A stretch of 64,000 nucleotides of DNA from Chondrilla cf. caribensis (GCA_964020155.1 OZ026547.1:2656131-2720130), one strand, 5' to 3'. Numbered from the stretch's first letter, positions 11,486 through 25,128 are shown. The notes: a model not told the origin generated them from the sequence alone. Numbers and translations are program-made.

Positions 11486-12030
11486 CACATCAAACAACAT
11501 TATACTCACTAGTAGTGTGTGAACTAGGAACTTGAGAAACACATGCAATTCACTAGGTCATGAACACTCAGTTAGATTGTGAACATGATTGATGCTACAA
11601 TAATAATATTCAATACAAATTGAAATCTTATTGCAGTCCATGATGAGATAAAGAAATAATCAGTTAAAACTTATGATAAATAATAATGAAGATATCTAGT
11701 GTATATCAAATTATACGACTTCTACAACAGTGTGATTTATAACAGATAAATAAATAAAAACAGTACATAAATTGGTCATGTGAGTGTCAAATGACACCCA
11801 TATAAACTTATACATCAGTCATTTCCCTCAACTCAAGGAACCAAAACAAACCATCATGTACCTCTGTCAATAAATAATGTTCAATATTCAACCTCCATTA
11901 ACCTACCACATCAATAATGAACCTATCATGAACCATAAATCACTAGGGATAGTATACCTGGTCCAAGTTAATTGTTTTCTAACCGACAGCTACTGATGTA
12001 TCCACAGTGTATATAAACACAGCTTAGTAC
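11486..12030. other. 3' flank of FReD-2
   Basis: Begins with the conserved class I 3' UTR sequence (ACACATCAAACAACATTATA, TAGTAGTGTGTGAACTAGGA). A diverged GTCATGTGAG...AATGACACCC motif lies near 11776. The remainder to the minisatellite is AT-rich with no gene recognised. Confidence 0.55.
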
Positions 12031-12042
12031 GTGCAACATCCA

Positions 12043-13385
12043 TCTACTAATGGTCCAATACCTACTAGTGGTCCAATACCTACTAGTGGTCCAGCACCTA
12101 CTAGTGGTCCAGCACCTACTAGTGGTCCAGCACCTACTAGTTGTCCAGCACCTACTAGTGGTCCAGCACCTACTAGGGGTCCATACCTACTAGTGGTCCA
12201 ATACCTACTTGTGGTCCAGCACCTACTAGTGGTCCAATACCTACTAGTGGTCCAGCACCTACTAGTGGTCCATCACCTACTAGTGGTCCAGCACCTACTA
12301 GTGGTCCAGCACCTACTAGTGGTCCAATACCTACTAGTGGTCCAGCACCTACTAGTGGTCCAGCACCTACTAGTGGTCCAGCACCTACTAGTGGTCCAGC
12401 ACCTACTAGTTGTCCAGCACCTACTAGTGGTCCAGCACCTACTAGTGGTCCAACACCTACTAGTGGTCCAGCACCTACTAGTAATACAGCACCTACTAAT
12501 GGTCCAGCACCTACTAGTGGTCCAGCACCTACTAGCAGCACCTACTAGTGATCCAGCACCTACTAATGGTCCAGCACCTACTAGGGGTCCATGACTACTA
12601 GTGGTCCAACACCTACTAGTGGTCCAGCACCTACTAGTGGTCCAGCACCTACTAGCAGCACCTACTAGTGATCCAGCACCTACTAGTGGTCCAGCACCTA
12701 CTAGCAGCACCTACTAGTGGTCCAGCACCTACTAGTGGTCCAGCACCTACTAGGGGTCCATGCCTACTAGTGGTCCAGCACCTACTAGTGGTCCAGCACC
12801 TACTAGTGGTCCAGAACCTACTAGTGGTCCAGCACCTACTAGCAGCACCTACTAGTGGTCCAGCACCTACTAGTGGTCCAGCACCTACTAGGGGTCCATG
12901 CCTACTAGTGATCCAGCACCTACTAGTGGTCCAACACCTACTAATGGTCCAGCACCTACTAGGGGTCCAGCACCTACTAGGGGTCCATGCCTACTAGTGG
13001 TCCAGCACCTACTAGTGATCCAGCACCTACTAGTGGTCCAGCACCTACTAGGGGTCCAGCACCTACTAGTGGTCCAGCACCTACTAGGGGTCCATGCCTA
13101 CTAGTGGTCCAGCACCTACTAGTGATCCAGCACCTACTAGTGGTCCAACACCTACTAGTGGTCCAGCACCTACTAGTGGTCCAGAACCTACTAGTGGTCC
13201 AGCACCTACTAGCAGCACCTACTAGTGGTCCAGCACCTACTAGTGGTCCAACACCTACTAATGGTCCAGCACCTACTAGTGGTCCAGCACCTACTAGGGG
13301 TCCATGCCTACTAGTGATCCAGCACCTACTAGTGGTCCAACACCTACTAGTGGTCCAACACCTACTAGTGGTCCAGCACCTACAT
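12043..13385. repeat. Large 18-bp minisatellite (~1.34 kb)
   Basis: Roughly 70-75 copies of the 18-bp unit CCAGCACCTACTAGTGGT, each carrying the palindrome ACTAGT. Variants (GGGGTCC, TGATCC, AATGGTCC) and truncated units (CACCTACTAGCAGCACCTAC) recur at intervals, giving higher-order repeats of several units. All three forward frames and the reverse frames are long and open, yielding six-residue-repeat ORFs (APTSGP, HLLVVQ, PLVGAG). No promoter, signal or non-repetitive coding flank is visible, so coding is unlikely. Confidence 0.95.
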
Positions 13386-13732
13386 ATGATGTTTCATAAC
13401 ACTGAGTGGTTCCTGTCTCATCCACCCTAACTGACCCTGTGAGCTACGTTGATGGTTAATCACATCTCACACTGTGTTGGGTGAGTGGGGGACAACTGAC
13501 TAACCAAGATTGGTGTCTGTGGAACTGCTGGTACCAACGACCCCTGCAGGTCCTACAAACCACTGTACTCCTACCATGCTGAGCTTGCCAGACAATTGTT
13601 GTGTGTGTGTACCTGTGTATGTGCATGGATTTCAATTGTTACACATACATATTATGTACTCAATAATACATACAGGTTCTCGGAAACCAGGTAACTAATG
13701 TGTAAAATTGTTGCTGTCTCCTACCTTTTCCT

Positions 13733-13900
13733 GGGTGGTCTATACAAGCAGGTTGCACTGTACATCAACTACTACAGTGTGTCCCTTGGGTGGTCTTTAT
13801 ATACAGGTTCCACTGTACATCAACTATTACAGTGTGTCCCTTGGGTGGTCTTTATATACAGGTTCCACTGTACATCAACTATTACAGTGTGTCCCTGCTT
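13733..13900. repeat. 55-bp tandem repeat, three copies
   Basis: Units start at 13733, 13788 and 13843, each beginning GGGTGGTCTT and ending ACAGTGTGTCCCTT; units 2 and 3 are almost identical. A weak trace of the unit (GAGTGATCTTTATATGAAGG) appears near 14250. Confidence 0.9.
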
Positions 13901-14490
13901 ACTAACTGTACTATCATGTACTCCAAGGGTACATTTGTTGGATTGGGTGTCCCAGCTGGGGGTACAGTGATATGTGCTCCCAGACGAAATATGTACTCAG
14001 CTACAGAGACATACAGTAGTAGGTTTCTAAGACATTGATTTCTGTGGTCTTTTGTCTCTCGGAATTGAAAAGGAAACCATGAAACTTGGATTACTGTCTT
14101 TCATGGTGGCTCGTTGACTGAATAAAGGTACATGTGTTTGTACATGCAACATTAGACAGGGGTCATGATTGAACTATTGTTGTGCCATCTATAGTATTAG
14201 AAAAGGTGATGGAGATGTATTGCTTCATACGTAACCTCTACAGCATTCCCTGAGTGATCTTTATATGAAGGATTCTATATTACTAGATATAATAGAATAT
14301 CTATAGTATATTTGCAACTGTTGCTAAGTCTCAGACAACATGACATACAGTTGAACATCAATTAAAAACCACCTCAGTAATAGTACCATAATTCCTCAAT
14401 CCCAATAATTCTAACAGTACTATAATAGTTTATGACAGGGCCACCTCTCAATTGAGGCCACTTTGACATGGTCTAACAGTGAGGTTTCCC
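13901..14490. other. Unassigned interval
   Basis: No coding region recognised. 14340-14480 has weakly repetitive AT-rich sequence. It lies on the 3' side of the isolated minus-strand WD40 exon; I looked for a following WD40 exon on the minus strand and found none. Confidence 0.4.
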
Positions 14491-14496
14491 CCCTAC

Positions 14497-14658
14497 CTTT
14501 GTCAGCTGCATGGAGAGTTTTCCCTTGTCTTTTGACTCCTTTTTGAGTTCCCACACACACACAACTGTGCTCTCACCAGCTGTCACAATAACATTGCTGT
14601 TGACAGTAGCTGCACACAGGATCTGATCCTGGTGAAGACCTTCAAATACAGCTAGGGT
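14497..14658 (-). CDS. Isolated WD40 exon of a WDFY3-type BEACH protein
   Basis: A 162-nt, phase-0 exon of 54 codons bounded on the minus strand by CTTCTCCAG-like acceptor (TTCTCCAG at 14666-14659) and a GTAGGG donor (14496-14491). It encodes one WD40 blade with DQILCAA, VTAGESTVVCVWEL and a basic linker KESKDKGK. From knowledge of the family, the TGGTSTVVCVWE-type blade directly after the BEACH domain of WDFY3/ALFY is the closest match. The exon is open and both splice signals are usable. No adjacent WD40 exons are visible. BEACH-domain exon relics of the same family lie on the same strand at 36.6-37.6 kb, which is the correct order for one minus-strand gene, but those carry a frameshift. 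It is therefore either one exon of a gene with very large introns or a displaced fragment. Confidence 0.55.
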
Positions 14659-14818
14659 CTGGAGAATACATACAATAACAATAACACACTGGTACTGGCA
14701 AACAATAAACAATGAAAGGTGATTATAATAAAGTTGGTAGACACAGACACATACATAATACATACTATTGCAACCATATTATACATACATACCCTTACAT
14801 GTACACAGAAATAAACTG

Positions 14819-15105
<287 letters not shown>

Positions 15106-16749
15106 AAATACTATATATTGCTGTGCCCTCATCATTTCCTCTAAGGATGGTGTGGTAGACACTAGTTATCCACAACAATATATCAACATTCATTACTTGG
15201 TCTCTGTGGATTACTATGGATACCTATACCTTATGTAGAACTCTATACAACTTTGTATAAGCACAAACCTCTACATGCTACATTCCTGACAATCTCTATG
15301 AGAACCATTTTAGCTTCCATTAGTGGAAAACTCATTCAATACTAGTTAAACTAACATACACCCTGTAGCACTATGGTGTTGCTGTACACCTACCCAGCAT
15401 TGCACATATTATATATACACAGAATAACTGCTAAAGTCCATACCTATTATGAGCTACATACTGTCTGCCTTAGTACATACTCAGTTAATAGCTGTCATGT
15501 AGGTGTGTACATTGTGAGGATAACCATAATTTACCCACTGTGTATATTACTTTACATGATCAATTTAGAACACTTCATAAATAGCACAATAGTGACAGCA
15601 CAGGAGGTTACAGGGTTGTAGGTCAGGAGCTTAATTAAGGTTGTTGGATTGGACAGTTGACAACCTTGTACCAACGTATCGAAATTGGAACAGAACAACA
15701 GTGACGGCACAGAAAACAACCTTGTGTGTGAGGTGATGTAAACGTTTGCATAATGATGAATTGTATACAGATGACCTGGAAGGAAATTGGATTGTCTTTA
15801 TTTTACAATGACTGTTACATGTACAGTAACAGTACATGTGCTATCGAATATCAGGCTATTGTTCAAGGGAACAGCGGAAGATAACTTACTGTAGGTACAT
15901 AATATGTAATAATAATATGTATTTAATGAAGTGAGATATTAACAATAATTATATTTCACGCCACTTTTATGCTAGTTGGAGATGGACTGGATCAGTGCCT
16001 TGCTCTCCGGATAAGAGGAGTTTGAGTGTATATTCAATTGGAAAGAAACTGTTATAGTTATAATTTAAAGATGTCAGGAACCCATTCCTATTTTCAGATT
16101 ATAATAATAAAATTGTTAAACTTATGTAATTAAGACATGTGTGATTTACAATAGTGAGAAAAATATACATACATGCAATGTACATCATTGTGTCCATGGA
16201 ATACATGAACATGTACTTATTGCAGCATAGGCAGAATGACTGCAGTTACAGTATTAACTAACATAGTACGTACGTATATACCATAATATAAACCAACTAC
16301 AAGTGACATAGTGTCTGTCATGGTACATGCTCAGTCAATAGCACCATGTAGGTACATCCTAAGGAAAACCACGGTTGAGCCACTGTCTGTGCTTTACATG
16401 ATCAATTCAGAACACTATGTAATATAGTAATATAGTACACAGTATCACCATAGACACTTGAGCTGAAAATTAAAGGGACTAGTTGGAGATGACCACTACA
16501 CACTCCCCTGGAAACCTATCAGGGTATCATAAATGAAGGAGTTCGAATGGAGAAATATGACGAGTTAGTGTTGTAATATACTGCCCAATCAAGCTTTACT
16601 GCACCTATGAACATATAACTACATATCCTTCTGATATGTGCAAGAGATATCTACTTGATTTAACTTATTGGTTGTGGAGGTATGTAAATGCTACATCTCA
16701 TGATTGAATAAAATGGTGTACCCACATGTACACACCCACTAACCAATGC

Positions 16750-16757
16750 TATAAAAG
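16750..16757 (+). promoter_or_regulatory. TATA box of FReD-3
   Basis: TATAAAAG 97 bp upstream of the ATG, with CCACTAACCAATGC just before it (an inverted-CCAAT-like CCAAT core). Class II leaders share AACAAGAGAGATCAAGGAGA and differ entirely from class I leaders. Confidence 0.85.
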
Positions 16758-16846
16758 AACACCACTCAACACACAGAATCAACAAGAGAGATCAAGGAGA
16801 AAGAGAACACGGATTAAAGAGAACGTTACAGCTCAGGAATAAGAAC

Positions 16847-17733
16847 ATGATCAATTTTAGTCGCAGATCAACAACTATTGCCATACTTCTACTAGCTACT
16901 ACAGCATATGGCCAATGTGAGTACATATAAACAGTATACATACTTCAATGTCTGGATTATACACATTTGTATGGATGTTTGTGTAGCACCTCACTCACTA
17001 CACAACACACACAATTTAATATAGGACCTCACATATAGTGATTACTCTATCTTACATACGTACTGGGTATATTTGCACAGGTCCATCAACATCTGTTAAA
17101 GAGTGCAGAGAGGCCTATCTCAAAGGATGTAGACAAGATGGAGTCTACACTATTGACCCTGGATGTGGAAAACCGTTTAATGTCTACTGCGATATGAAGA
17201 ATGGAGGGTGGACTGTCTTCCAGAGAAGAAGAGACGGATCTGAGGATTTCTACAGAGAATGGACAGACTATGTCACTGGATTTGGGTACCTTAAGAGAGA
17301 ATTCTGGCTTGGACTGAATCATATACACTGCTTGACCTCAGCAGCACCGAGAGCAGAACTAAGAGTCGATTTAGCAGATTTCCAAGGGAACTACAAATAT
17401 GCTCAATATTCCTTCTTTTCTGTTAGCAACAGACACACAAACTACACACTAAACATAGCAGGTTATACAGGAACTGCTGGAGATTCCTTCATATCGTTGC
17501 ATAGTATCAATGGTATGCAGTTTAGCACTAAAGATAGAGACAATGATCAGAATGGTGGGAACTGTGCTACTTATTACCAAGGAGCATGGTGGTACAAATC
17601 TTGTACTTACTCCAACCTAAATGGTGTGTATCGTAGTGGACTGGTTGGTCATCAAGGAATACGGTGGTACCACTTCCACAACAATGACATTTCTCTGAAA
17701 TTTGCTCAAATGAAGTTACGCTTTCGTGACTAA
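16847..17733 (+). CDS. FReD-3, secreted fibrinogen-related protein (class II)
   Basis: Exons 16847-16916 and 17081-17733 (GTGAGT donor, TTTGCACAG acceptor, 164-bp intron) encode 240 residues. Residues 1-22 form a signal peptide with an ILLLATTAYG core and Gln-Cys at 23-24; as in class I the phase-1 intron splits the first mature Cys codon. The fibrinogen domain (~31-240) has CDMKNGGWTVFQRR, REFWLGL, HIHCLT, RVDLADF, GTAGDSF, the calcium motif DRDND (175-179), GGNCA and WWYKSC with YSNLNG. It is closer to the vertebrate/invertebrate consensus (FYREW, KREFWLGL) than class I. No stalk domain. Probable secreted recognition or matrix protein. Differs from FReD-4 at only six residues, all in the first half. 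Confidence 0.92.
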
Positions 17734-18691
17734 CACAACAACCAATGGTCATAAACACACTGTGTGCAATCATAGGATTAATGGAAACACACACAATAAC
17801 TAACTCTACACGTACACTAATATTAGGTAGATTGGCTTATATTTACCGCATGTGCTATGATCAATGATGTAATCCTTTGATGTGTGAATTTAATAATGTG
17901 ATTCATTACAGGAAGTGATAATGTGGGAACTGGAACATGATTTGTAACAATAATAATAATATGCAATTATGGGGACACAAGGACAGTCACTGACATATAA
18001 AATGACAAGTCTCAAGGGAGAGTGGATTTATGTGTCATACTGCCTGAGTGACCATGTCTTAACCAGTAGAGCATCCGTTGATATCATAAACATTTAATGA
18101 TTACATCAGCTAAATGATTAGAAACTTCTTACAATGGCTAAGGCTTTGTAGCTATATAAGTGTGTTGCTTCTATAGCAACAGATGTTATACTGTTGTAAG
18201 ATAGGTATTTCCCCCACTCTATGCACTACTTCACATATGTACATACTTCTTAGGAGACAGGAGGTACAGAATTTGGAATGTTACAAGACTACACTCACAC
18301 AAACAGAAATTATACAAAATACAATAACAACATTAGAGGAGACATAACACATTAAGAAGTCTGACACATCACAAGTGATATTATCGTAAACATCACTAAA
18401 CTGCATATCCTTCTAATATGTATGTACGTGTGCAAGACATATCTACTTAATTTGACTAATTGATTGTGGAAGTCTATAAACATCTCATAATTGTTGATCT
18501 AGTGTGATTAATATTGGTGATACTGGTGTGATTGGTATTGTCATGTGACTTGCCTTATTAGTGTACAACTGGACAAGCCTGTTAAACAATCAGGTAATCC
18601 CATGTACAGCCAAGCAGACCTGTTGACCAAGTGGTTGAATACATCACAACAGACAGACAGGGTCACTACACCACAACAATGACAATATAAC

Positions 18692-18732
18692 TTGGGCAGT
18701 ATATTATGCACAACACATAATATATTGCCCAA
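18692..18732. repeat. Inverted repeat (hairpin), unit 1 copy
   Basis: 18-nt arms TTGGGCAGTATATTATGC and a nearly complementary right arm around a 5-nt ACAAC loop. Two mismatches here; the unit 2 and 3 copies (22797-22837, 27051-27091) are perfect. The right arm with its flank GCCCAATCAAGC...TACTGCACCTA also occurs ~2.1 kb upstream in each unit (e.g. 16583), so it may be a remnant of a mobile element end. Confidence 0.75.
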
Positions 18733-18934
18733 TCAAGCACTACTGCACCTAGGAACACAGCTCTCAATTAGGAACACATGAACGACTTCACGAATGTTGT
18801 ACATTTTGAATAGCACCATGTCCATGCTTACTGATTGGGATGGTTCACCTAGTCTTGTGCAGCCTGGCTCATTTTTACATGCAACTTTTAAATTGGGGCT
18901 TTGTTTCAGTGCATTAAAGGTGAACAGTACTATC

Positions 18935-19014
18935 AACCTAAGGTACATGTACATACACAATACCACCAACCTAAGGTACATGTACATACACAATACTACC
19001 AAACTGAGGTACAT

Positions 19015-19099
<85 letters not shown>

Positions 19100-19131
19100 T
19101 ACACACACACACAACACGTCCGCATGCACAC

Positions 19132-19185
<54 letters not shown>
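18935..19185. repeat. Minisatellite trace, (CA)n and (TA)n tracts
   Basis: Three copies of the ACC(A)AACCTAAGGTACATGTAC unit, then (CA)n 19015-19110 and (TA)n 19139-19184. Boundary between units 1 and 2. Confidence 0.9.
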
Positions 19186-19190
<5 letters not shown>

Positions 19191-20874
19191 TGCTGTGGCC
19201 TCATCATTTCCTCTAAGGATGATTTGGTAGACACTAGTTATCCACAACAATATATCAACATTCATTACTTGGTTTCTGTGGATTAGTATGGATTCCTATA
19301 CCTTATGTAGAACTCTATACAACTTTGTATAAGCACAAACCTGTACATACTAACATTCCTGACAATCTCTATGAGAACCATTTTAGCTTCCATTAGTACA
19401 AAACTCATTTGACACTAGTTAAACTAACATACACCCTGTAGCACTATGGTGTCGCTGTACACCTATATACCCAGCATTGCACATATTATATACACAGAAT
19501 AACTGCTATAGTCCATACCTATTATGAGCTACATACTGTTTGCTTTAGTACATACTCAGTTAATAGCTGTCATGTAGGTGTGTACATTGTGAGGATAACC
19601 ATAATTTACCCACTGTGTATACTTTACATGATCAATTTAGAACACTTCATTAATAGCACAATAGTGACGGCACAGGAGGTTACAGGGTTGTAGGTCAGGA
19701 GCTTAATTAAGGTTGTTGGATTAGACAGTTGACAACCTTGTACCAACGTATCGAAATTGGAACAGAACAACAGTGACGGCACAGAAAACAACCAGGTGGG
19801 TGAGGTGATGTAAACGTTTGCATAATGATGAATTGTATACAGATGACCTGGAAGGAATTTGGATTGTCTTTATTTTACAATGACTGTTACATGTACAGTA
19901 ACAGTACATGTGCTATCGAATATCAGGCTATTGTTCAAGGGAACAGTGGAAGATAACTTACTGTAGGTACATAATATGTAATTATAATATGTACTTAATG
20001 AAGTGAGATATTATTAGCAATAATTATATGTTATGCCACTTTTTCGCTAGCAGGAGATGGGCTGGATCAGTGCCTTGAGACTCGAGCCATTGCAGTGAAA
20101 TGTCCAGGGAATTGAAAGCTTCACAAGATGTGATTGAATGTGCGGATATGGGGTGTCCGGATAAGAGGAGTTTGAGTGTATATTCAATTGGAAAGAAACT
20201 GTTACAGTTATATTTCCAAGATGCCAGGAACCCATTCCCATTTCCAGATTATAATTATAAGATTGGTATTATGTACTTAAGACACCTGTGTGATTCACAA
20301 TAGTACAACAAAAATGTACATACATGCAATGTACAGCATTGTGTCCATGGTGTACAGGAACATGTGCTTAGTGCTGCATAGGCAGAATGACTGCAGTTAC
20401 AGTATGAACTAACATAGTACATATATACCATAATATATACCAACTACAAGTGACGTAGTATCTATCATGGTACATGCTCAGTCAATAGCACCATGTAGTT
20501 ACATCATGAGGAAAACCACGGTTGAGCCACTGTCTGTGTTTTACATGCTCAATTCAGAACACTACGTAGTATAGTAATATAGTATACAGTATCACCATAG
20601 ACACTTGAGCTGAAAATTAAAGGGACTCTCCCCTGGAAACCTATCAGGGTATCATAAATGAAGGAGTTCGAATGGAGAAATATGACGAGTTTGTGTTGTA
20701 ATATATTGCCCAATCAAGCTTTACTGCACCTATGAACATATAACTACATATCCTTCTGATATGTGCAAGAGATAACTACTTGATTTGACTTATTGGTTGT
20801 GGAGGTATGTAAATGCTACATCTCATGATTGAATAAAACGGGGTACCCACATGTACACACCCACTAACCAATGC

Positions 20875-20882
20875 TATAAAAG
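20875..20882 (+). promoter_or_regulatory. TATA box of FReD-4
   Basis: TATAAAAG, 97 bp before the ATG as in FReD-3 and FReD-5. Confidence 0.85.
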
Positions 20883-20971
20883 AACACCACTCAACACACA
20901 GAATCAACAAGAGAGATCAAGGAGAAAGAGAACACGGATTAAAGAGAACGTTACAGCTCAGGAACAAGAAC

Positions 20972-21861
20972 ATGATCAATTTTAGTCGCAGATCAACAAC
21001 TATTGCCATACTTCTACTAGCTACTACAGCATATGGCCAATGTGAGTACATATAAACAGTATACATACCTCAATGTCTGGATTATACACATTTGTATGGA
21101 TGTTTGTGTAGCACCTCACTCACTACACAACACACACAATTTAATATAGGACCACACATAATATAGTGACTACTCTATCCTACATACTTACCGGGTATAT
21201 TTGCACAGGTCCCTCAACGCCTGTTAAAGAATGCAGAGAGGCCTATCTTAAAGGATGTAGACAAGATGGAGTCTACACTATTGACCCTGGATGTGGAAAA
21301 CCATTTAACGTCTACTGTGATATGAAGAATGGAGGGTGGACTGTCTTCCAGAGAAGAAGAGACGGATCTGAGGATTTCTACAGAGGATGGACAGACTATG
21401 TCGCGGGATTTGGGAACCTCAAGAGAGAATTCTGGCTTGGACTGGACCATATACACTGCTTGACCTCAGCAGCACCGAGAACAGAACTAAGAGTCGATTT
21501 AGCAGATTTCCAAGGGAACTACAAATATGCTCAATATTCCTTCTTTTCTGTTAGCAACAGACACACAAACTACACACTAAACATAGCAGGTTATACGGGA
21601 ACTGCTGGAGATTCCTTCATATCGTTGCATAGTATCAATGGTATGCAGTTTAGCACTAAAGATAGAGACAATGATCAGAATGGTGGGAACTGTGCTACTT
21701 ATTACCAAGGAGCATGGTGGTACAAATCTTGTACTTACTCCAACCTAAATGGTGTGTATCGTAGTGGACTGGTTGGTCATCAAGGAATACGGTGGTACCA
21801 CTTCCACAACAATGACATTTCTCTGAAGTTTGCTCAAATGAAGTTACGCTTTCGAGACTGA
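20972..21861 (+). CDS. FReD-4, secreted fibrinogen-related protein (class II)
   Basis: Exons 20972-21041 and 21209-21861 encode 240 residues with the same signal peptide, split first Cys codon and complete fibrinogen domain as FReD-3. Relative to FReD-3 the changes are Ser to Pro near 28, Glu to Gly ~83, Thr to Ala ~89, Tyr to Asn ~93, Asn to Asp ~103 and Ala to Thr ~115; residues 116-240, which hold the calcium loop and putative ligand pocket, are identical. The stop is TGA rather than TAA. The protein is identical to that of FReD-5. Confidence 0.92.
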
Positions 21862-22796
21862 TACAACAACCAATGGTCTTAAACACACTGTGTGCAATCA
21901 TAGGATTAATGGAAGCACACACAATAACTAACTCTACACATACACTAACATTACGTAGATTGGCTTATATTTACCACATGTGCTATGATCAATGATGTAA
22001 TCCTTTGATGTGTGAATTTAATAATGTGATTCATTACAGGAAGTGATAATGTGGGAATTGGAACATGATTTGTAACAATAATAATATCATTATGCAATTA
22101 TGGGGACACAAGGACAGTCACTGACATATATAATGACCAGTCTCAAGGATGAGTGAATTTATGTGTCATACTACCCAAGTGACCATGTCTTAACCAGTAG
22201 AGCATCCGTTGATATCATAAACATTTAATGATTACATCAGCTAAATGATTAGAAACTTCTTACAATGGCTAAGGCTTTGTAGCTATACAAGTGTGTTGCT
22301 TCTATAGCAACAGATGCTATACAGTTGTAAGATAGGCATTTCCCCCACTCTATGCACTACTTCACATACGTACATACTTCTTAGGAGACAGGAGGTACAG
22401 AATTTGGAATGTTACAAGACTACACTCACACAAACAGAAACTATACAAAATACAATAACAACATTAGAGGAGACATTAACACATTAAGAAGTCTGACACA
22501 TCACAAGTGATATTATTGTAAACATCACTAAACTACATATCCTTCTAATATGTATGTACGTGTGCAAGTCATATCTACTTAATTTGTCTAATTGATTGTG
22601 GAAGTCTATAAACATCTCATGATTGTTGATCTGGTGTGATTGGTATTGTCATGTGACTTGCCTTAGTGTACAACTGGACAAGCCTGTTAGACAATCAGGT
22701 AATCCCATGTACAGCCAAGCAGACCTGTTGACCAAGTGGTTGAATACATCACAACAGACAGACAGGGTCACTACACCACAACAATGACAATATAAC

Positions 22797-22837
22797 TTGG
22801 GCAGTATATTATGCACAACGCATAATATACTGCCCAA
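22797..22837. repeat. Perfect hairpin, unit 2 copy
   Basis: 18-nt perfectly complementary arms (TTGGGCAGTATATTATGC and its reverse complement) around ACAAC. Located ~0.94 kb after the FReD-4 stop codon. Confidence 0.85.
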
Positions 22838-23039
22838 TCAAGCACTACTGCACCTATAAACACAGCTCTCAATTCAGAACACACGAACGACTTCACAAAT
22901 GTTGTGCTTTAAATAGCACCATTTCCATGCTTACTGATTGGGATGGTTCACCTAGTCTTGTGCAGCCTGACCCATTCTGACTCATTTTTACATGCAACTT
23001 TTAAATTGGGGCTTTGTTTCAGTGCATTAAAGGTGAACA

Positions 23040-23273
23040 GTACCAACCTGAGGTATATGTACACACAATATTACCAACCTGAGGTACATGTACACACAAT
23101 ACTACCAACCTGAGGTACATGTACACACAATACTACCAACCTGAGGTACATGTACACACAATACTACCAACCTGCGGTACATGTACACACAATACCACCA
23201 ACCTGAGGTACATGTACACACAATACTACCAACCTGAGGTACATGTACATACACAATACTACCAAACTGAGGT

Positions 23274-23341
<68 letters not shown>

Positions 23342-23353
23342 GCACGCACGCAT

Positions 23354-23392
<39 letters not shown>

Positions 23393-23445
23393 CAACACGC
23401 ACGCGCATGCACACATATATTAATATATATATATATATATATATT
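23040..23445. repeat. 31-bp minisatellite plus (CA)n and (TA)n
   Basis: Eight copies of a 31-bp unit containing ACCAACCTGAGGTACATGTA, then a CA tract with CGCACGCACGCATGC interruptions, then a short TA run. The palindrome GTACATGTAC is in each unit. The same unit family forms an array at 49506-49760. Confidence 0.92.
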
Positions 23446-25128
23446 GCTGTGCCCTCATCATTTCCTCTAAGGATGATTTGGTAGACACTAGTTATCCACA
23501 ACAATTCATCAACATTCATTACTTGGTTTCTGTGGATTAGTATGGATTCCTATACCTTATGTAGAACTCTATACAACTTTGTATAAACACAAACCTGTAC
23601 ATACTAACATTCCTGACAATCTCTATGAGAACCATTTTAGCTTCCATTAGTACAAAACTCATTTGACACTAGTTAAACTAACATACACCCTGTAGCACTA
23701 TGGTGTCGCTGTACACCTATATACCCAGCATTGCACATATTATATACACAGAATAACTGCTATAGTCCATACCTATTATGAGCTACATACTGTTTGCTTT
23801 AGTACATACTCAGTTAATAGCTGTCATGTAGGTGTGTACATTGTGAGGATAACCATAATTTACCCACTGTGTATACTTTACATGATCAATTTAGAACACT
23901 TCATTAATAGCACAATAGTGACGGCACAGGAGGTTACAGGGTTGTAGGTCAGGAGCTTAATTAAGGTTGTTGGATTAGACAGTTGACAACCTTGTACCAA
24001 CGTATCGAAATTGGAACAGAACAACAGTGACGGCACAGAAAACAACCAGGTGGGTGAGGTGATGTAAACGTTTGCATAATGATGAATTGTATACAGATGA
24101 CCTGGAAGGAATTTGGATTGTCTTTATTTTACAATGACTGTTACATGTACAGTAACAGTACATGTGCTATCGAATATCAGGCTATTGTTCAAGGGAACAG
24201 TGGAAGATAACTTACTGTAGGTACATAATATGTAATTATAATATGTACTTAATGAAGTGAGATATTATTAGCAATAATTATATGTTATGCCACTTTTTCG
24301 CTAGCAGGAGATGGGCTGGATCAGTGCCTTGAGACTCGAGCCATTGCAGTGAAATGTCCAGGGAATTGAAAGCTTCACAAGATGTGATTGAATGTGCGGA
24401 TATGGGGTGTCCGGATAAGAGGAGTTTGAGTGTATATTCAATTGGAAAGAAACTGTTACAGTTATATTTCCAAGATGCCAGGAACCCATTCCCATTTCCA
24501 GATTATAATTATAAGATTGGTATTATGTACTTAAGACACCTGTGTGATTCACAATAGTACAACAAAAATGTACATACATGCAATGTACAGCATTGTGTCC
24601 ATGGTGTACAGGAACATGTGCTTAGTGCTGCATAGGCAGAATGACTGCAGTTACAGTATGAACTAACATAGTACATATATACCATAATATATACCAACTA
24701 CAAGTGACGTAGTATCTATCATGGTACATGCTCAGTCAATAGCACCATGTAGTTACATCATGAGGAAAACCACGGTTGAGCCACTGTCTGTGTTTTACAT
24801 GCTCAATTCAGAACACTACGTAGTATAGTAATATAGTATACAGTATCACCATAGACACTTGAGCTGAAAATTAAAGGGACTCTCCCCTGGAAACCTATCA
24901 GGGTATCATAAATGAAGGAGTTCGAATGGAGAAATATGACGAGTTTGTGTTGTAATATATTGCCCAATCAAGCTTTACTGCACCTATGAACATATAACTA
25001 CATATCCTTCTGATATGTGCAAGAGATAACTACTTGATTTGACTTATTGGTTGTGGAGGTATGTAAATGCTACATCTCATGATTGAATAAAACGGGGTAC
25101 CCACATGTACACACCCACTAACCAATGC

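Larger units (their letters stand above)
15106..19200. repeat. Class II tandem unit 1
   Basis: A ~4.1-kb unit beginning TATATTGCTGTG(C/G)CCTCATC and ending in a CA tract and a (TA)n run. It holds FReD-3. The 1.6 kb before the promoter has no recognised gene; a stretch at 15970-16130 is a shortened version of the 67-codon ORF region of units 2 and 3 (20100-20303). 17.75-19.0 kb is non-coding and includes an inverted repeat at 18692-18732. Confidence 0.85.
19201..23450. repeat. Class II tandem unit 2
   Basis: About 4.25 kb, nearly identical to unit 3 with a constant 4254-bp offset from about 19.34 kb to 23.59 kb. Contains FReD-4, a 67-codon ORF at 20100-20303 that I do not recognise, an 18-bp-arm hairpin at 22797-22837, and the 31-bp minisatellite at 23040-23275. 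Confidence 0.9.

Noticed and set aside
12031..13430. 187-, 145- and 147-codon ORFs with APTSGP or HLLVVQ repeats as possible mucin-like proteins
   Set aside because: They come from an 18-bp minisatellite that is open on both strands, truncated units shift the frame repeatedly, and no signal peptide or exon boundaries exist.
14340..14480. Possible MITE with ACAGTTGAAC/AACAGTGAGG ends
   Set aside because: The candidate ends do not form convincing inverted repeats.
20100..20303. 67-codon ORF conserved in class II units 2 and 3
   Set aside because: Units are near-identical by recent duplication, and the homologous region of unit 1 is shortened and closed, so conservation does not support coding.
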